Source: Streptomyces pseudovenezuelae
GTDB lineage: Bacteria; Actinomycetota; Actinomycetes; Streptomycetales; Streptomycetaceae
NCBI RefSeq assembly: GCF_001513955.1
Contig: NZ_KQ948151.1
Location: 54,188 to 118,187, forward strand
Reading direction: 5' to 3'
Length of the DNA: 64,000 bases
Under the pieces are notes generated by a model. That model did no database searches, was not told where the DNA came from, and saw only the letters and a list, made by a program, of their open reading frames with translations. A program made the translations under genes and the position numbers. Shown here in pieces: positions 41,312 to 50,000 of this stretch (its first letter is position 1; each line of letters starts with the position of its first letter).

Positions 41312-44067
41312 TGCGCTCCTTCCCTCCGGTCTGCGGGCCGATGGTGACGCAGCCACCCCTTGCGGGCTTCCTCGGCCGCCAGCAGCAATGCGCCCAAGCC
41401 GACGAGGACCGCCCACTCGGCGGCGGCCAGCGGGGCCGTGTTGAAGATGGTCTGCAGGAACGGCACGTAGCTGATGGCCGCCATCAGTGCGATGCCGAAG
41501 CAGCCGGCGACCAGCAGCCATGGATTGGACAGCAGGCCGATCCGGAACACGCTCTGCCGGTCGGTGCGCACGGCGAGCGCGTTGAAGAACTGGCTGACCA
41601 CGATCCCGGCCTGGACCATGGTGATCGCCTCCCGATAGACGGTGTCGTTTTCGGTGAAGTCGGCGTACGGGATGCCGGAGGCGTGGATGTGCCAGAAGAA
41701 CACGGCGCACACGCCGAAGGACTGGATGCCGCCGAGGAACAGGATCCGTCCCATCACGGCGGTGGAGAACAGCCGTTCGCGCCGGGAGCGCGGCGGGCGG
41801 TCCATGACGTCGGGCTCCGGTGGCTCGGCACCCAGTGCCAGGGCGGGCAGGACGTCGGAGCCGAGGTCGATCGCGAGGATCTGCACGGCGGTGATGGGGA
41901 CCAGCGGGAATCCCGCGAAGGTGGCCACGAGGATCGGCGTGAGTTCGGCGATGTTGTGGCTGAAGAGGTAGATCAGGAACTTGCGGATGTTCTGGTAGAC
42001 CGACCGGCCCAGCCGCACCGCAGTGGTGATGGAGGCGAAGGAGTCGTCCAGCAGCACCATGACGGCGGCCTCCCGGGCGACGTCCGTGCCGGAGACGCCC
42101 ATGGCGACGCCGATGTCCGCGTGTTTGAGGGCGGGCGCGTCGTTGGCGCCGTCCCCGGTGACGGCGACGACCTCGCCCCGCCTCTGCAGGGCGGTGACCA
42201 CCCGCATCTTGTGTTCAGGGCTGACCCGGCACAGCAGCAGTTCGCCCGACCCGGCGAGCAGTGCGTCCAGGGCGTCGTCGTCGAGCGTGTCCAGCCGGGT
42301 GCCGGTGACGACGGTGGGGTCGGGCTGCCGGACGATGCCGACGCGGCGGGCGACGGCTTCCGCAGTCAGCGGGTGATCGCCGGTGACCATGACGATGCGG
42401 ATGCCCGCGTGCCGGCAGGCGTCGACGGCGTCCCTGACTTCCGGCCGGGGCGGGTCGAGCATGCCGACCAGGCCCAGGATGGTGAGATCCGATTCGGCCT
42501 CGTCCTGGGTGGGACGGCCGTCGGGGAGGCTGCGCGACGCCGCCGCCAGCACTCGTAGTCCCTGGGCGGCCAGTTCGTCGTTGGCGCTGATCACCGCCGC
42601 ACGCAGTTCCTCGGTCAGTGGCCGTCGCTCGCCCTTCCATACGACGGCGCTGCAGCGGGCCAGCAGTTCCTGGGGCGCACCCTTGACGTATGCGTGGTGG
42701 CTGCCGTGCGGGTCGCGGTGCACGGTGCTCATCAGCTTGCGGGTCGAGTCGAAGGGGAACTCCGTCACGCGTGGCGTGGAGGCCTCTTCGGCTGTCAGGT
42801 CGAGACCGGCCTTGGCGGCGGCGACGAGGATGGCTCCCTCGGTGGTGTCGCCGAGGACGCGCCAGCCCTCGTGGTCCGACGGCGGGACCATCCGGGCGTC
42901 GCAGCACAGTGACGCCGCCCGGAGCAGTTCGCGCACCGGCTGCGAGTCGGTCACCTCACCGACCGGTGCGTAGCCCACTCCGGAGACAGGATGCCGGATG
43001 CCTCCCGCCCACACCTGCACCACGGTCATCTCGGCCTGGGTCAGAGTGCCGGTCTTGTCCGTGCACACGACGGTGGTGGAGCCGAGTGCCTCCACCGCCA
43101 GCAGTTTCTTGACCAGCGCATGGTGCCGGGCCATGCGCCGCACGCCGATCGCCAGCGACACGGACAGCGTCGCGGGCAGTCCCTCGGGCACGAGGGCGAC
43201 CATCACACCGAGCGCGAAGACGAACGTGTCGACGAGGGGTTCGCCGGCGGGCAGCCGCACGGCGAACAGGAGCGCACCGATCGCCAGCGCCGCGCCCGCC
43301 ACCCGGCGGGCCATCGAGGCGACCTGGTGCTGCAGCGGGGTCCTCTGGCGGGGCGCCGCGGACGCGAGCCGGAAGATCCGTCCGAACTCGGTCGCCGCGC
43401 CCGTCGCGAACACCACAGCCTTCGCAGAGCCAGCCACGACGTCAGTGCCCATGAACACGCAGTTACGGGCCTCCAGCACCGGCCCGGCCGCCACCGGCTG
43501 ACGGGTGCGGCCGACGGCATCGCTCTCCCCCGTCAGTGCCGCGTTGTTGACCGAGACCTCGTGCGCCTCCACGAGACGGCAGTCCGCCGACACCGCGTCC
43601 CCGGCCTCCAGGACCACAACGTCTCCGGGGACCAGATCCCGAGCGGACAGCTCCTGCCGCTCCCCGCCGCGCAGCACCCGGCAGGTGTGGGGCACCATCG
43701 CTTGGAGCGACTCGGCGGTCCGCTCGGCGGAGTACTCCTGGACGAAGCCGATAGCCGCGTTCAGCAGCACCACGCAGAGGATCGCCACGGCAAGCTGCAG
43801 GGTGCCCGTGTCCCGGGGTTCCTGGAGCCCGTACGCCAGAAAGGTGATCGCGGACGCGACGAGCAGCAGGACCGCGAACAGGTCCGTGAACTGGCCGGCG
43901 AGGTCCCGCCACCAGCCTCTGCGTCGGGCCCGAGGAAGTTCGTTGGGCCCGTGCCGCTCCCGCCGTAAGGCCACCTCCGCGGGCGCCAGGCCGCGCGGCG
44001 AGGTGTCCAGGGCGGCGAAGACGTCCCGGGTGGGCAGGGTCTGCACCGCGGGGCTGCTCGTCGTCAC
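41308..44067 (-). CDS. Cation-transporting P-type ATPase, CtpF-like (P2A)
   Basis: 919 residues, complete. Actuator motif ALTGES (about 185), phosphorylation site VCTDKTGTLT, nucleotide domain KGAPQELL, hinge GDGANDAPALKHADIGVAMG and about ten spans, with N-terminal PNELP and C-terminal cation-ATPase helices. It resembles SERCA/PMR1-type pumps and M. tuberculosis CtpF (Rv1997), a DosR-regulon calcium pump. Coupled by ATGA overlaps to the small gene before it and the TrkA gene after it. Confidence 0.92.
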   Translation of the reverse strand: MTTSSPAVQTLPTRDVFAALDTSPRGLAPAEVALRRERHGPNELPRARRRGWWRDLAGQFTDLFAVLLLVASAITFLAYGLQEPRDTGTLQLAVAILCVVLLNAAIGFVQEYSAERTAESLQAMVPHTCRVLRGGERQELSARDLVPGDVVVLEAGDAVSADCRLVEAHEVSVNNAALTGESDAVGRTRQPVAAGPVLEARNCVFMGTDVVAGSAKAVVFATGAATEFGRIFRLASAAPRQRTPLQHQVASMARRVAGAALAIGALLFAVRLPAGEPLVDTFVFALGVMVALVPEGLPATLSVSLAIGVRRMARHHALVKKLLAVEALGSTTVVCTDKTGTLTQAEMTVVQVWAGGIRHPVSGVGYAPVGEVTDSQPVRELLRAASLCCDARMVPPSDHEGWRVLGDTTEGAILVAAAKAGLDLTAEEASTPRVTEFPFDSTRKLMSTVHRDPHGSHHAYVKGAPQELLARCSAVVWKGERRPLTEELRAAVISANDELAAQGLRVLAAASRSLPDGRPTQDEAESDLTILGLVGMLDPPRPEVRDAVDACRHAGIRIVMVTGDHPLTAEAVARRVGIVRQPDPTVVTGTRLDTLDDDALDALLAGSGELLLCRVSPEHKMRVVTALQRRGEVVAVTGDGANDAPALKHADIGVAMGVSGTDVAREAAVMVLLDDSFASITTAVRLGRSVYQNIRKFLIYLFSHNIAELTPILVATFAGFPLVPITAVQILAIDLGSDVLPALALGAEPPEPDVMDRPPRSRRERLFSTAVMGRILFLGGIQSFGVCAVFFWHIHASGIPYADFTENDTVYREAITMVQAGIVVSQFFNALAVRTDRQSVFRIGLLSNPWLLVAGCFGIALMAAISYVPFLQTIFNTAPLAAAEWAVLVGLGALLLAAEEARKGWLRHHRPADRREGAQ

Positions 44068-44234
44068 GGCGTGACCTCACGTGCGGCCGTGGGCTCGGGC
44101 GTCGCGGCCGGGCGGCCCTGAAGGACGTCGAAGCGGTCGGCCATGTCCTCATCGTGGAGTCCGTCATTCCGGGCCGCAATCCCGGCACCCGGGATCACGT
44201 ACGGTGCCCCCTGCGGCGCATACGCGGCGTTCAT
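44064..44234 (-). CDS. Short protein upstream of the ATPase
   Basis: 56 residues from ATG 44234 (alternative ATG inside giving MADRFDVLQGRPAAT, 26 residues, with GAGGA upstream). It overlaps ctpF-like by 4 bases, so it may simply deliver ribosomes to the ATPase start. No family recognised. Confidence 0.45.
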   Translation of the reverse strand: MNAAYAPQGAPYVIPGAGIAARNDGLHDEDMADRFDVLQGRPAATPEPTAAREVTP

Positions 44235-44290
44235 CCCCCAAGAGTCCCCGCCTCCCCGCCTCACGGCGCGGGCCGTACGGACCCGATACG

Positions 44291-44304
44291 GAGCCGTTCG
44301 GCCC
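44291..44304. promoter_or_regulatory. GAGCCGTTCGGCCC element
   Basis: 57 bases before the small gene that leads the ATPase-TrkA operon; one mismatch from GGGCCGTTCGGCCC. Confidence 0.45.
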
Positions 44305-44376
44305 TGCGGGCAGCGGAAGCTGCGGCCCGTCGCCGCAGCCTCGCGCGCGCCTGACGGATGAGCCTGGAACTGCCGG

Positions 44377-44772
44377 TCACGGCCCTTTGTCCCCATGGCG
44401 GTGGGCAACCCGCCACCACCCCTCCTCGCGGCGGTAGACCTGCGTCACCCTGAGCGTGTAGCTCGTGGGCTCGCCGTGGACGGACACGGCCGTGCGCTCG
44501 AAGCCGGCCGTCCAGGCCAGGTCGCCCACCACGTCGCACGCCCGCAGGTCGAACGCGTACGACGTGCAGGCGGAGAAGCTCTCCGCGAGGTGAGTGAAAA
44601 GCTCGTCGACCTCGCGTAGCCCGAAGGCGTTGCGCCATGCGCCGAGCACGCTCACCGGCTCCTCGCGGGACCACAGTGCCCTGCGCAGGTCCGCGTCGCC
44701 GTTGTGGATGGCCAGCTCCGCCGCGTACAGGTCGGATTCGACCCAGGCCAGGAAGTCGTCGCGCTCGCTCAT
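44377..44772 (-). CDS. SnoaL/NTF2-like protein
   Basis: 131 residues: an N-terminal helix pair (DFLAWVESDLYAAELAIHNG), then WSREEPVSVLGAWRNAFGL, ACDVVGDLAWTAGFERT and TLRVTQVYRREEGWWRVAHR HGD, the cone-shaped NTF2-like/SnoaL_3 fold. Members are enzymes or ligand-binding proteins; the role here is unknown. Confidence 0.75.
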   Translation of the reverse strand: MSERDDFLAWVESDLYAAELAIHNGDADLRRALWSREEPVSVLGAWRNAFGLREVDELFTHLAESFSACTSYAFDLRACDVVGDLAWTAGFERTAVSVHGEPTSYTLRVTQVYRREEGWWRVAHRHGDKGP

Positions 44773-44779
44773 GTCAGCA

Positions 44780-44962
44780 TCAAAACGCCGCTCCGGACTG
44801 ACCGCCTCCCAGCCCGGCAGGTGGGTGAGCCGCGACCGGCCCGTCCGGCGAGCCGGGGCGGGCCCATCCGGGCTTAGGAGCCGCGGTGGCCGCCGAGGGC
44901 TGAGCCGCCCCTACCGCGCCGATGCAGACAGCAGCCAGACCGTTCGAATTCCGAAGCCACAT
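44780..44962 (-). CDS. Possible short secreted or hypothetical peptide
   Basis: 60 residues from ATG 44962, with GGGAGG just upstream. The start (NGLAAVCIGAVGAAQPSAAT) could be a weak signal peptide; the rest is Gly/Pro-rich. It is interrupted by no element but lies next to the ISL3 insertion site. Low confidence. Confidence 0.25.
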   Translation of the reverse strand: MWLRNSNGLAAVCIGAVGAAQPSAATAAPKPGWARPGSPDGPVAAHPPAGLGGGQSGAAF

Positions 44963-45163
44963 CGTTGCCTCCCGAAGTGGTGAACATCTGCTGTCGGTTC
45001 TCGGCTCTGGCACAGATCTTGGGGAGCGGTCGCGGAGCGTCACTGCGGCGTTCGATTGCAAGAACCCGGATCCGTGCGAGACCGCGTACGCCTCCCCGCC
45101 TTGCAGCAGAGAGTGACGCTCCGTCAGGTCTGTGCTTGACCTCTCCGGTGACCGCAGCGAGCG

Positions 45164-46771
45164 GTGACGGTGCTGGTCATGCAGGCCGACGCAACGTTCT
45201 GGGACTCGCTCGTGTTCGACGGAATCGACGGCGTGGAGGTCGAAGGGGTGACCGCCGCCTTCGGCACGGTCGATGTCACGGCGAGAGGCCGGGCAGCCAG
45301 GGCAGCATGTCCGGACTGCGGCCGCTCCTCGGCCCGAGTGCACGACTCCTACCAGCGCAGACTGAAGGATCTGCCGCTCGCTGAACAAAGCGTCGTGATC
45401 CATCTGACGGTCCGACGCTTCATCTGCAGCACGGACGACTGCCCGCGTCGTACGTTCGCCGAGTCGTTCGCTCAGTTGACCGCCCCGTACTCGCGCTTCA
45501 CCACGCGGCTGGGCCGCGTCCTGGAGCGTGTCGGGCTCGCACTCGCCGGACCGGCCGGCGCCCGGCTGACTGCCCAACTGGGCTTCCAGGTGGGACGGAT
45601 GACGCTTCTGCGTAGGGTCATGGCGTTGCCTGACCCGCAGCTCAGTACCCCGCGTGTGCTGGGTGTGGACGACTTCGCCACCCGGCGGGGGCAGACCTAC
45701 TCCACCGTCTTGACCTACGGAGAGACCCATCGTGTGGTGGACGTGCTTCCACCGCGCGACTCCGGGCCGCTGGCCGCGTGGCTGGCCACTCATCCGGGTG
45801 TGGAGATCATCTGCCGGGACCAGGCGGGTGCCTATGCCGAGGGCGCGCGACTAGGCGCTCCCGCCGCGATCCAGGTCGCCGATCGGTTCCACCTGTGGCA
45901 GGGCGTCGGCCGAGCCGTGGAAACCTGCGTCGCAGCCCACCGCGAATGCCTGAACGGACCAACAGCGCCAATACGAAAGGACGTTGCGGCGTCGACGAAC
46001 GACGACCCGGTGCGCGGCGGACCGGACCTTGATGGCCGGCGGGCCCAGCGCAAGAAGGCCGCGCACGCCCTGGTCCACGAACTGCTCGCCCAGGGCCACT
46101 CCCGCAGGGCAATCGCCCGGCATCTGGGCTGGGGGCTTAACACCGTGCTGCGCTACGCACGTGCTGCCACCTGGCAGGACACCCTCAGAGAAAACCGCCC
46201 CTGGCCAAGTCGTCTCGACCCCTACAAGCCCCATCTGGAACGGCGGTTCGCCGCGGGATGCACGAACGTCACCCGCCTGCATCGCGAATTGACCGCCGAG
46301 AACGCGCCCGTCACCTACCAGATGGTCCGCGCCTACATTGCCACTCTGCGCGCCGCACCGCCGCAGGCGCCACCACCGCCGCCGACCGTCAGGCGGGTCA
46401 CCGGCTGGCTCACCCGTCGCCCCTCAACCCTGAGCGAAGACGAGCGCGCCGCGTTGAAGGACGTCCTGGCTCGCTGTCCAGAACTGGATGCCGCGGCCGA
46501 ACATGTCCGCGGCTTCGGCGAGATCCTGGCTCACCGGCTGGGCGCCACGCTCCCCGCATGGATCGAAGCCGTCGATGCCAGCCAGCTGCCCGGCCTCACC
46601 AACTTTGCCCTACACCTGCTCCGAGACCTCGACGCGGTGACCGCCGGACTCACCCTGCACTGGAGCTCTGGCGGCACGGAAGGCGCCGTGAACCGCATCA
46701 AGAAGATCAAGAGGCAGCTCTACGGCCGTGCCGAATTCGGATTGCTCCGCAAGATGATCCTGCTCCAATAG
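45164..46771 (+). CDS. ISL3-family transposase
   Basis: 535 residues (an ATG at 45179 is an alternative start). N-terminal zinc finger ACPDCGRSSARVHDSYQRRL with a second Cys pair (CSTDDCPRRTF). Catalytic DDE core: LGVDDFATRRGQTYSTVL (first Asp), VEIICRDQAGAYAEGA (second Asp) and SSGGTEGAVNRIKKIKRQLY (Glu). Between the core parts lies an HTH-like insert (GHSRRAIARHLGWGLNTVLR). No frameshift, so the element may be mobile. Confidence 0.93.
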   Translation: MTVLVMQADATFWDSLVFDGIDGVEVEGVTAAFGTVDVTARGRAARAACPDCGRSSARVHDSYQRRLKDLPLAEQSVVIHLTVRRFICSTDDCPRRTFAESFAQLTAPYSRFTTRLGRVLERVGLALAGPAGARLTAQLGFQVGRMTLLRRVMALPDPQLSTPRVLGVDDFATRRGQTYSTVLTYGETHRVVDVLPPRDSGPLAAWLATHPGVEIICRDQAGAYAEGARLGAPAAIQVADRFHLWQGVGRAVETCVAAHRECLNGPTAPIRKDVAASTNDDPVRGGPDLDGRRAQRKKAAHALVHELLAQGHSRRAIARHLGWGLNTVLRYARAATWQDTLRENRPWPSRLDPYKPHLERRFAAGCTNVTRLHRELTAENAPVTYQMVRAYIATLRAAPPQAPPPPPTVRRVTGWLTRRPSTLSEDERAALKDVLARCPELDAAAEHVRGFGEILAHRLGATLPAWIEAVDASQLPGLTNFALHLLRDLDAVTAGLTLHWSSGGTEGAVNRIKKIKRQLYGRAEFGLLRKMILLQ

Positions 46772-46872
46772 TGTCGCGCCCAGACTCTGCAGCCCCCTGG
46801 CCACGTCAGCGAGTGTGGTGGGCTGAGAAGATCACCGCGAGGCCACAGATTCCGCCGACCGCGAAGGACAGG

Positions 46873-47340
46873 ATGTCGGAGAGACCGCCCATGGACTGGG
46901 CCGAGGAGCGACTTCAACATGAGCTGAGTCATGGACAGCAGCCTCTCATCGAACTGGACTTGGACGAGGTGTGGCTCAGGTTCGCGCGTTTCGGCTCCCA
47001 GCGCTTCGACACCGCGAACACGCCGGACGCTGATGGCCTTCTCTTCCAGTACGGAACTCACGCCTTCGAGGGACCGCCCGTCTTCACGCTGGACATGGTC
47101 CGGCAGTTCGAGATCAACGACGCTTCCGGCGAGCATGATCATTACATCCAGCTCCACTGCGAACTTCGGTACGAGCCCGTCCCTCAACTTCGGGCGCTGG
47201 GACACTTCGAGACCTGGTTCTTCCACGACACGGACGACGAGCTCGACGCCTGGGCCGACAGCCTTGGCCGCCAGGAATTCTGGCCGATCGTCCGCAACTT
47301 TCACCCCCGGGAAATCCGGGTCTACCAAGAGCAGGTGTGA
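46873..47340 (+). CDS. Passenger protein of ISL3 element 1, unknown function
   Basis: 155 residues from ATG 46873 (AAGGA upstream; ATG 46891 gives 149). Acidic and aromatic: PLIELDLDEVWLRFARFGSQ, EGPPVFTLDMVRQFEINDAS, DHYIQLHCELRYEPVPQLRA and WPIVRNFHPREIRVYQEQV. No family recognised. It lies inside the element between the transposase and the right inverted repeat. The last 45 or so bases of the gene, including the stop, recur at 54143-54189. Confidence 0.65.
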   Translation: MSERPPMDWAEERLQHELSHGQQPLIELDLDEVWLRFARFGSQRFDTANTPDADGLLFQYGTHAFEGPPVFTLDMVRQFEINDASGEHDHYIQLHCELRYEPVPQLRALGHFETWFFHDTDDELDAWADSLGRQEFWPIVRNFHPREIRVYQEQV

Positions 47341-47451
47341 TCACAGACGCGAAGCGACCTGCCTTGTGACGCTCCGTGACCGCTCCCCAAGATCTGGGCC
47401 AGAGCCCGGTTCTCGGGTTCTGGCACAGGTTCTGTGGAAGGTGACACAGCG

Positions 47452-47883
47452 TCACTGCTCGACATCGAACAGCGGGATGGACGGTGATGGCGGAGCGAGA
47501 ACTGCGCGAAGGCGGTTGAGGTTGGCTCGCCACTGCTTCCAGTCTTCCGGGTCGACCCAGTTCGAGGCTGCTCCGGCCTGGTCGCTGATGATGCCGGCGA
47601 GAGCCTTGTCCGCGAGCGTCCGGAGATCGTCAGGGAAGGCGGGCATGGGTTCTTCAGGCCCGTAAGGTGTGTCGATTGGCTCGCCGCCAGGGCATTGCGC
47701 CGCAATCAGTGCGGCTGCGGCCACCGCTTCTTCTCCTTCGGTGAGCCAGCCCGTGGCGTCGACGGTGCGCGTCAGGACGCCACGGATCAGTGCCTCGCGG
47801 TCCTCGGGTTTCGCGTCGTCGAGATCGCCGGCGAAGTCCGCGGCCGAGTCGTTGTCGAAGGGGCCAGTGTCCCAGGTGCCCAT
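47452..47883 (-). CDS. DUF4259 protein (passenger of ISL3 element 2)
   Basis: 143 residues from ATG 47883 (GGAGATC upstream). MGTWDTGPFDNDSAADFAGD is the DUF4259 signature; AVAAAALIAAQCPGGEPID and DPEDWKQWRANLNRLRAVL complete the domain. Family function unknown; such genes are common near immunity or mobile loci. It lies wholly within the element, between its left inverted repeat and the transposase stop. Confidence 0.8.
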   Translation of the reverse strand: MGTWDTGPFDNDSAADFAGDLDDAKPEDREALIRGVLTRTVDATGWLTEGEEAVAAAALIAAQCPGGEPIDTPYGPEEPMPAFPDDLRTLADKALAGIISDQAGAASNWVDPEDWKQWRANLNRLRAVLAPPSPSIPLFDVEQ

Positions 47884-47940
47884 GTTGATCTCCTCGTGTA
47901 GTTGCCGCCCGGATCTTCGCATCAGCCGCTGACATTTCGA

Positions 47941-49520
47941 TCACTGTGCGAGCAGGACGCGCTTCCGCAGAAGGGCGAAGCCAGCACGCCCGAACATCTG
48001 GCGCTTGAGCATCTTGATCCGGTTGACATGGCCTTCGACTGCACCCGAGCTCCAGCGCAGGGTCAATCCGGCGATGACGGCGTCGAGGTCGCGATCGATG
48101 CCGACGGCGAGGGTGTGGAGACTGGGCAGGTCGTCCTGCCGGACGGCGTTTAGCCAGTCCGGGAGACGCTCGCCCTGGCGCTCGGTGAGCATCACCGCGA
48201 AGGAACGGACGTGCCGGGTGAGGGCGTCGAGCTCGGGGCAGTGGGTGCGGACAGCGTTGAGCTGGAGCCGTTCGGGCTCGGTGAGGACCTCCGGTCGCCT
48301 GAGGATCCATCCGGCGACCGTTCGGGGCGACGGTGGCCGGGCGGTCACCGGCCGCGGCGAGGTGCGCTTCTTGTGCAGGTAGGCACGGACGCGCTGGTAG
48401 CTGCCTTTGTAGCCGAGCGGCACGATCTCCTCCCACAGTCTCCAGGCGTTGGTGAAACCCTCGTTCCACCGGTCGTCCAGATAGGGCTTGTAGTCATCGA
48501 GGACTGAGGGCCGGTTCTGCCATTGGCCGGTGAACAGTTCTTCCGGGGCCGCTGCGTCGGCGAGCTGCTTGGCGGTCCGCCAGGTCATGCCGAGCTGACG
48601 CTGGATCGAGCGGCGGCTGTGCCCCGCCTCCAGCAGTGCGTGGACGGCAGCGTGCCGGGCCCGGGTACGGTCGGCGAACCGATGGCCGGTCGGCCAAGGA
48701 GAGCCGGACGGCGCTTCTTCCGGATCGGGCTCCGGCTTGAGTTCGGGGGCGGTCGGGATGAGAGTGCTGAGGCAGCGGCGGTGCTGGGCGACGGCCCGTT
48801 CGGCGGCTTCGCTCAGGTTGTGCCAGAGGTGCCACCGGTCCGCGACCTGGACAGCCTGCGGAGCGCCGGCGGCGGCGCCTTCGGCGAAGAACGGCGCCCG
48901 GTCCCGGCAGATGACCTCAACGCCTGGTCGTTCGGTGAGCCAAGCCGCGAGGCTGGACGCCTCCCGGTCGGGCAGCAGGTCAATTGGGCGGCGCGTTTCG
49001 ATGTCGACCAGGACGGTGCCGTAATGGCGGCCCTTGCGGGTGGCGTACTCGTCGACACCGACCACACGTGGAGCGGCCACCCGGGGCTCGGGAAGAGCGT
49101 CCACCAGCCGGAGCACCGTACTGCGGCTGACGGACACCCCGAGAACCCGGGCGATGCGAGCCCCGGCCCGGCCAGCGAGGGCCAGACCGACCGCGGCCAG
49201 GGTCGAGCGCAGCCGTTCGGTCCGCGAGTATCTGCTCGACGAAGGTACAACGTGCACAGCTCGAGTTCCCGCAGACGAACCGACGGACCCTCAGCTGGAG
49301 AACAACACTTCGGCCACCGCTCGGCACATAAGCGGGAAACCGCAGGTAGGGAACCATGAACCCGGTTCGACCAGACCCCGCAGACCGGGCATACGGCGCC
49401 GTCCGCGATGCATCGCGCATCAACACGCACTATCTCGATGTTCACGTCCACCGACAGCACCGCGACGTCCGCGATCGACGGGAATAACAGCTCCTTCAGC
49501 CGGAGCACGACCTCTTCCAC
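47941..49520 (-). pseudogene. ISL3-family transposase with two N-terminal frameshifts
   Basis: The C-terminal 430 residues are intact in one frame: VVGVDEYATRKGRHYGTVLV (first Asp), VEVICRDRAPFFAEGA (second Asp), SSGAVEGHVNRIKMLKRQMF (Glu). The N-terminus is split. MEEVVLRLKELLFPSIADVA to CPVCGVWSNRVHGS (49520 to about 49350) is in one frame, YLRFPAYVPSGGRSVVLQLR to CTFVEQILADR (to about 49230) in a second, and the rest in a third. The enzyme would not be made without frameshifting. It is only distantly similar to the transposase of element 1. Confidence 0.8.
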
Positions 49521-49784
49521 GGTCCCGAACCGTCAGCCCAACCACGTTGCCCACGAACCATTTTCGGGCGACTTCACGTACGGCTCGAAGGTACCCGGCT
49601 GTCACTCAGAGTGGCCGCGCCACACAAGTTGAGCCAGAACCGGTTCTCGTGAACAAAGCCAACGGCCCGGAAGGCGTCGGCCCGCGGCCGGTGAGATACC
49701 GGGAGGAACGGCGTCACGGGGCATCCGACTCCGGCTTCCGCAGTGCGGGTTCCAGGCGCAGGGTCGCGGTGGAAGGGATCGCGC

Positions 49785-50000
49785 GTGACCTGGATACCGC
49801 CGGAGCCGATGCTGGCCACGCTGACCCCGTTGCCGCAGCTCAGGGCGGGATGGGCTGCGGAGCCCAAGTGGGACGGGTCCCGGGCCGTCGTGTCCGTCGG
49901 CCAGGGCCAGGTGGTGCTGTGGTCGCGGCGCGGCACGCAGATGGCTGTCGCGTTCCCGGAGGTGATCGCCGGGGCCGGGCGTTCTCTGGGGCTGTGGCGT
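49785..50000 (+). pseudogene. ATP-dependent DNA ligase, N-terminal fragment
   Basis: VTWIPPEPMLATLTPLPQLR and AGWAAEPKWDGSRAVVSV contain the nucleotidyl-transferase motif I KxDG (EPKWDG), followed by LWSRRGTQMAVAFPEVIAGA. After about 70 residues homology is lost at SLGLWRYRVV. Of the 300 or more residues of LigC/LigD-type ligases, only this start remains. Confidence 0.65.

Larger units (their letters stand above)
45003..47406 (+). mobile_element. ISL3-family insertion sequence 1 (complete, with target duplication)
   Basis: The left end GGCTCTGGCACAGATCTTGG (from 45003) and the right end (47366-47406 read backwards: GGCTCTGGCCCAGATCTTGG) are inverted repeats that continue to GCGTCAC over about 41 bases with two mismatches. 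The 8-bp sequence CGGTTCTC flanks both sides (44995-45002 and 47407-47414), the target-duplication length expected for ISL3. Length 2404 bp. It carries an intact transposase and one further gene. Confidence 0.9.
47416..49641 (-). mobile_element. ISL3-family insertion sequence 2 (complete ends, damaged transposase)
   Basis: The left end GGTTCTGGCACAGGTTCTGT (from 47416) and the right end read inward from 49641 (GGTTCTGGCTCAACTTGTGT) are inverted repeats (17 of 22 identical). GGTTCTCG flanks both sides (47408-47415 and 49642-49649) as an exact 8-bp target duplication. It abuts element 1: their duplications overlap by 7 bases. Length 2226 bp. Confidence 0.88.
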
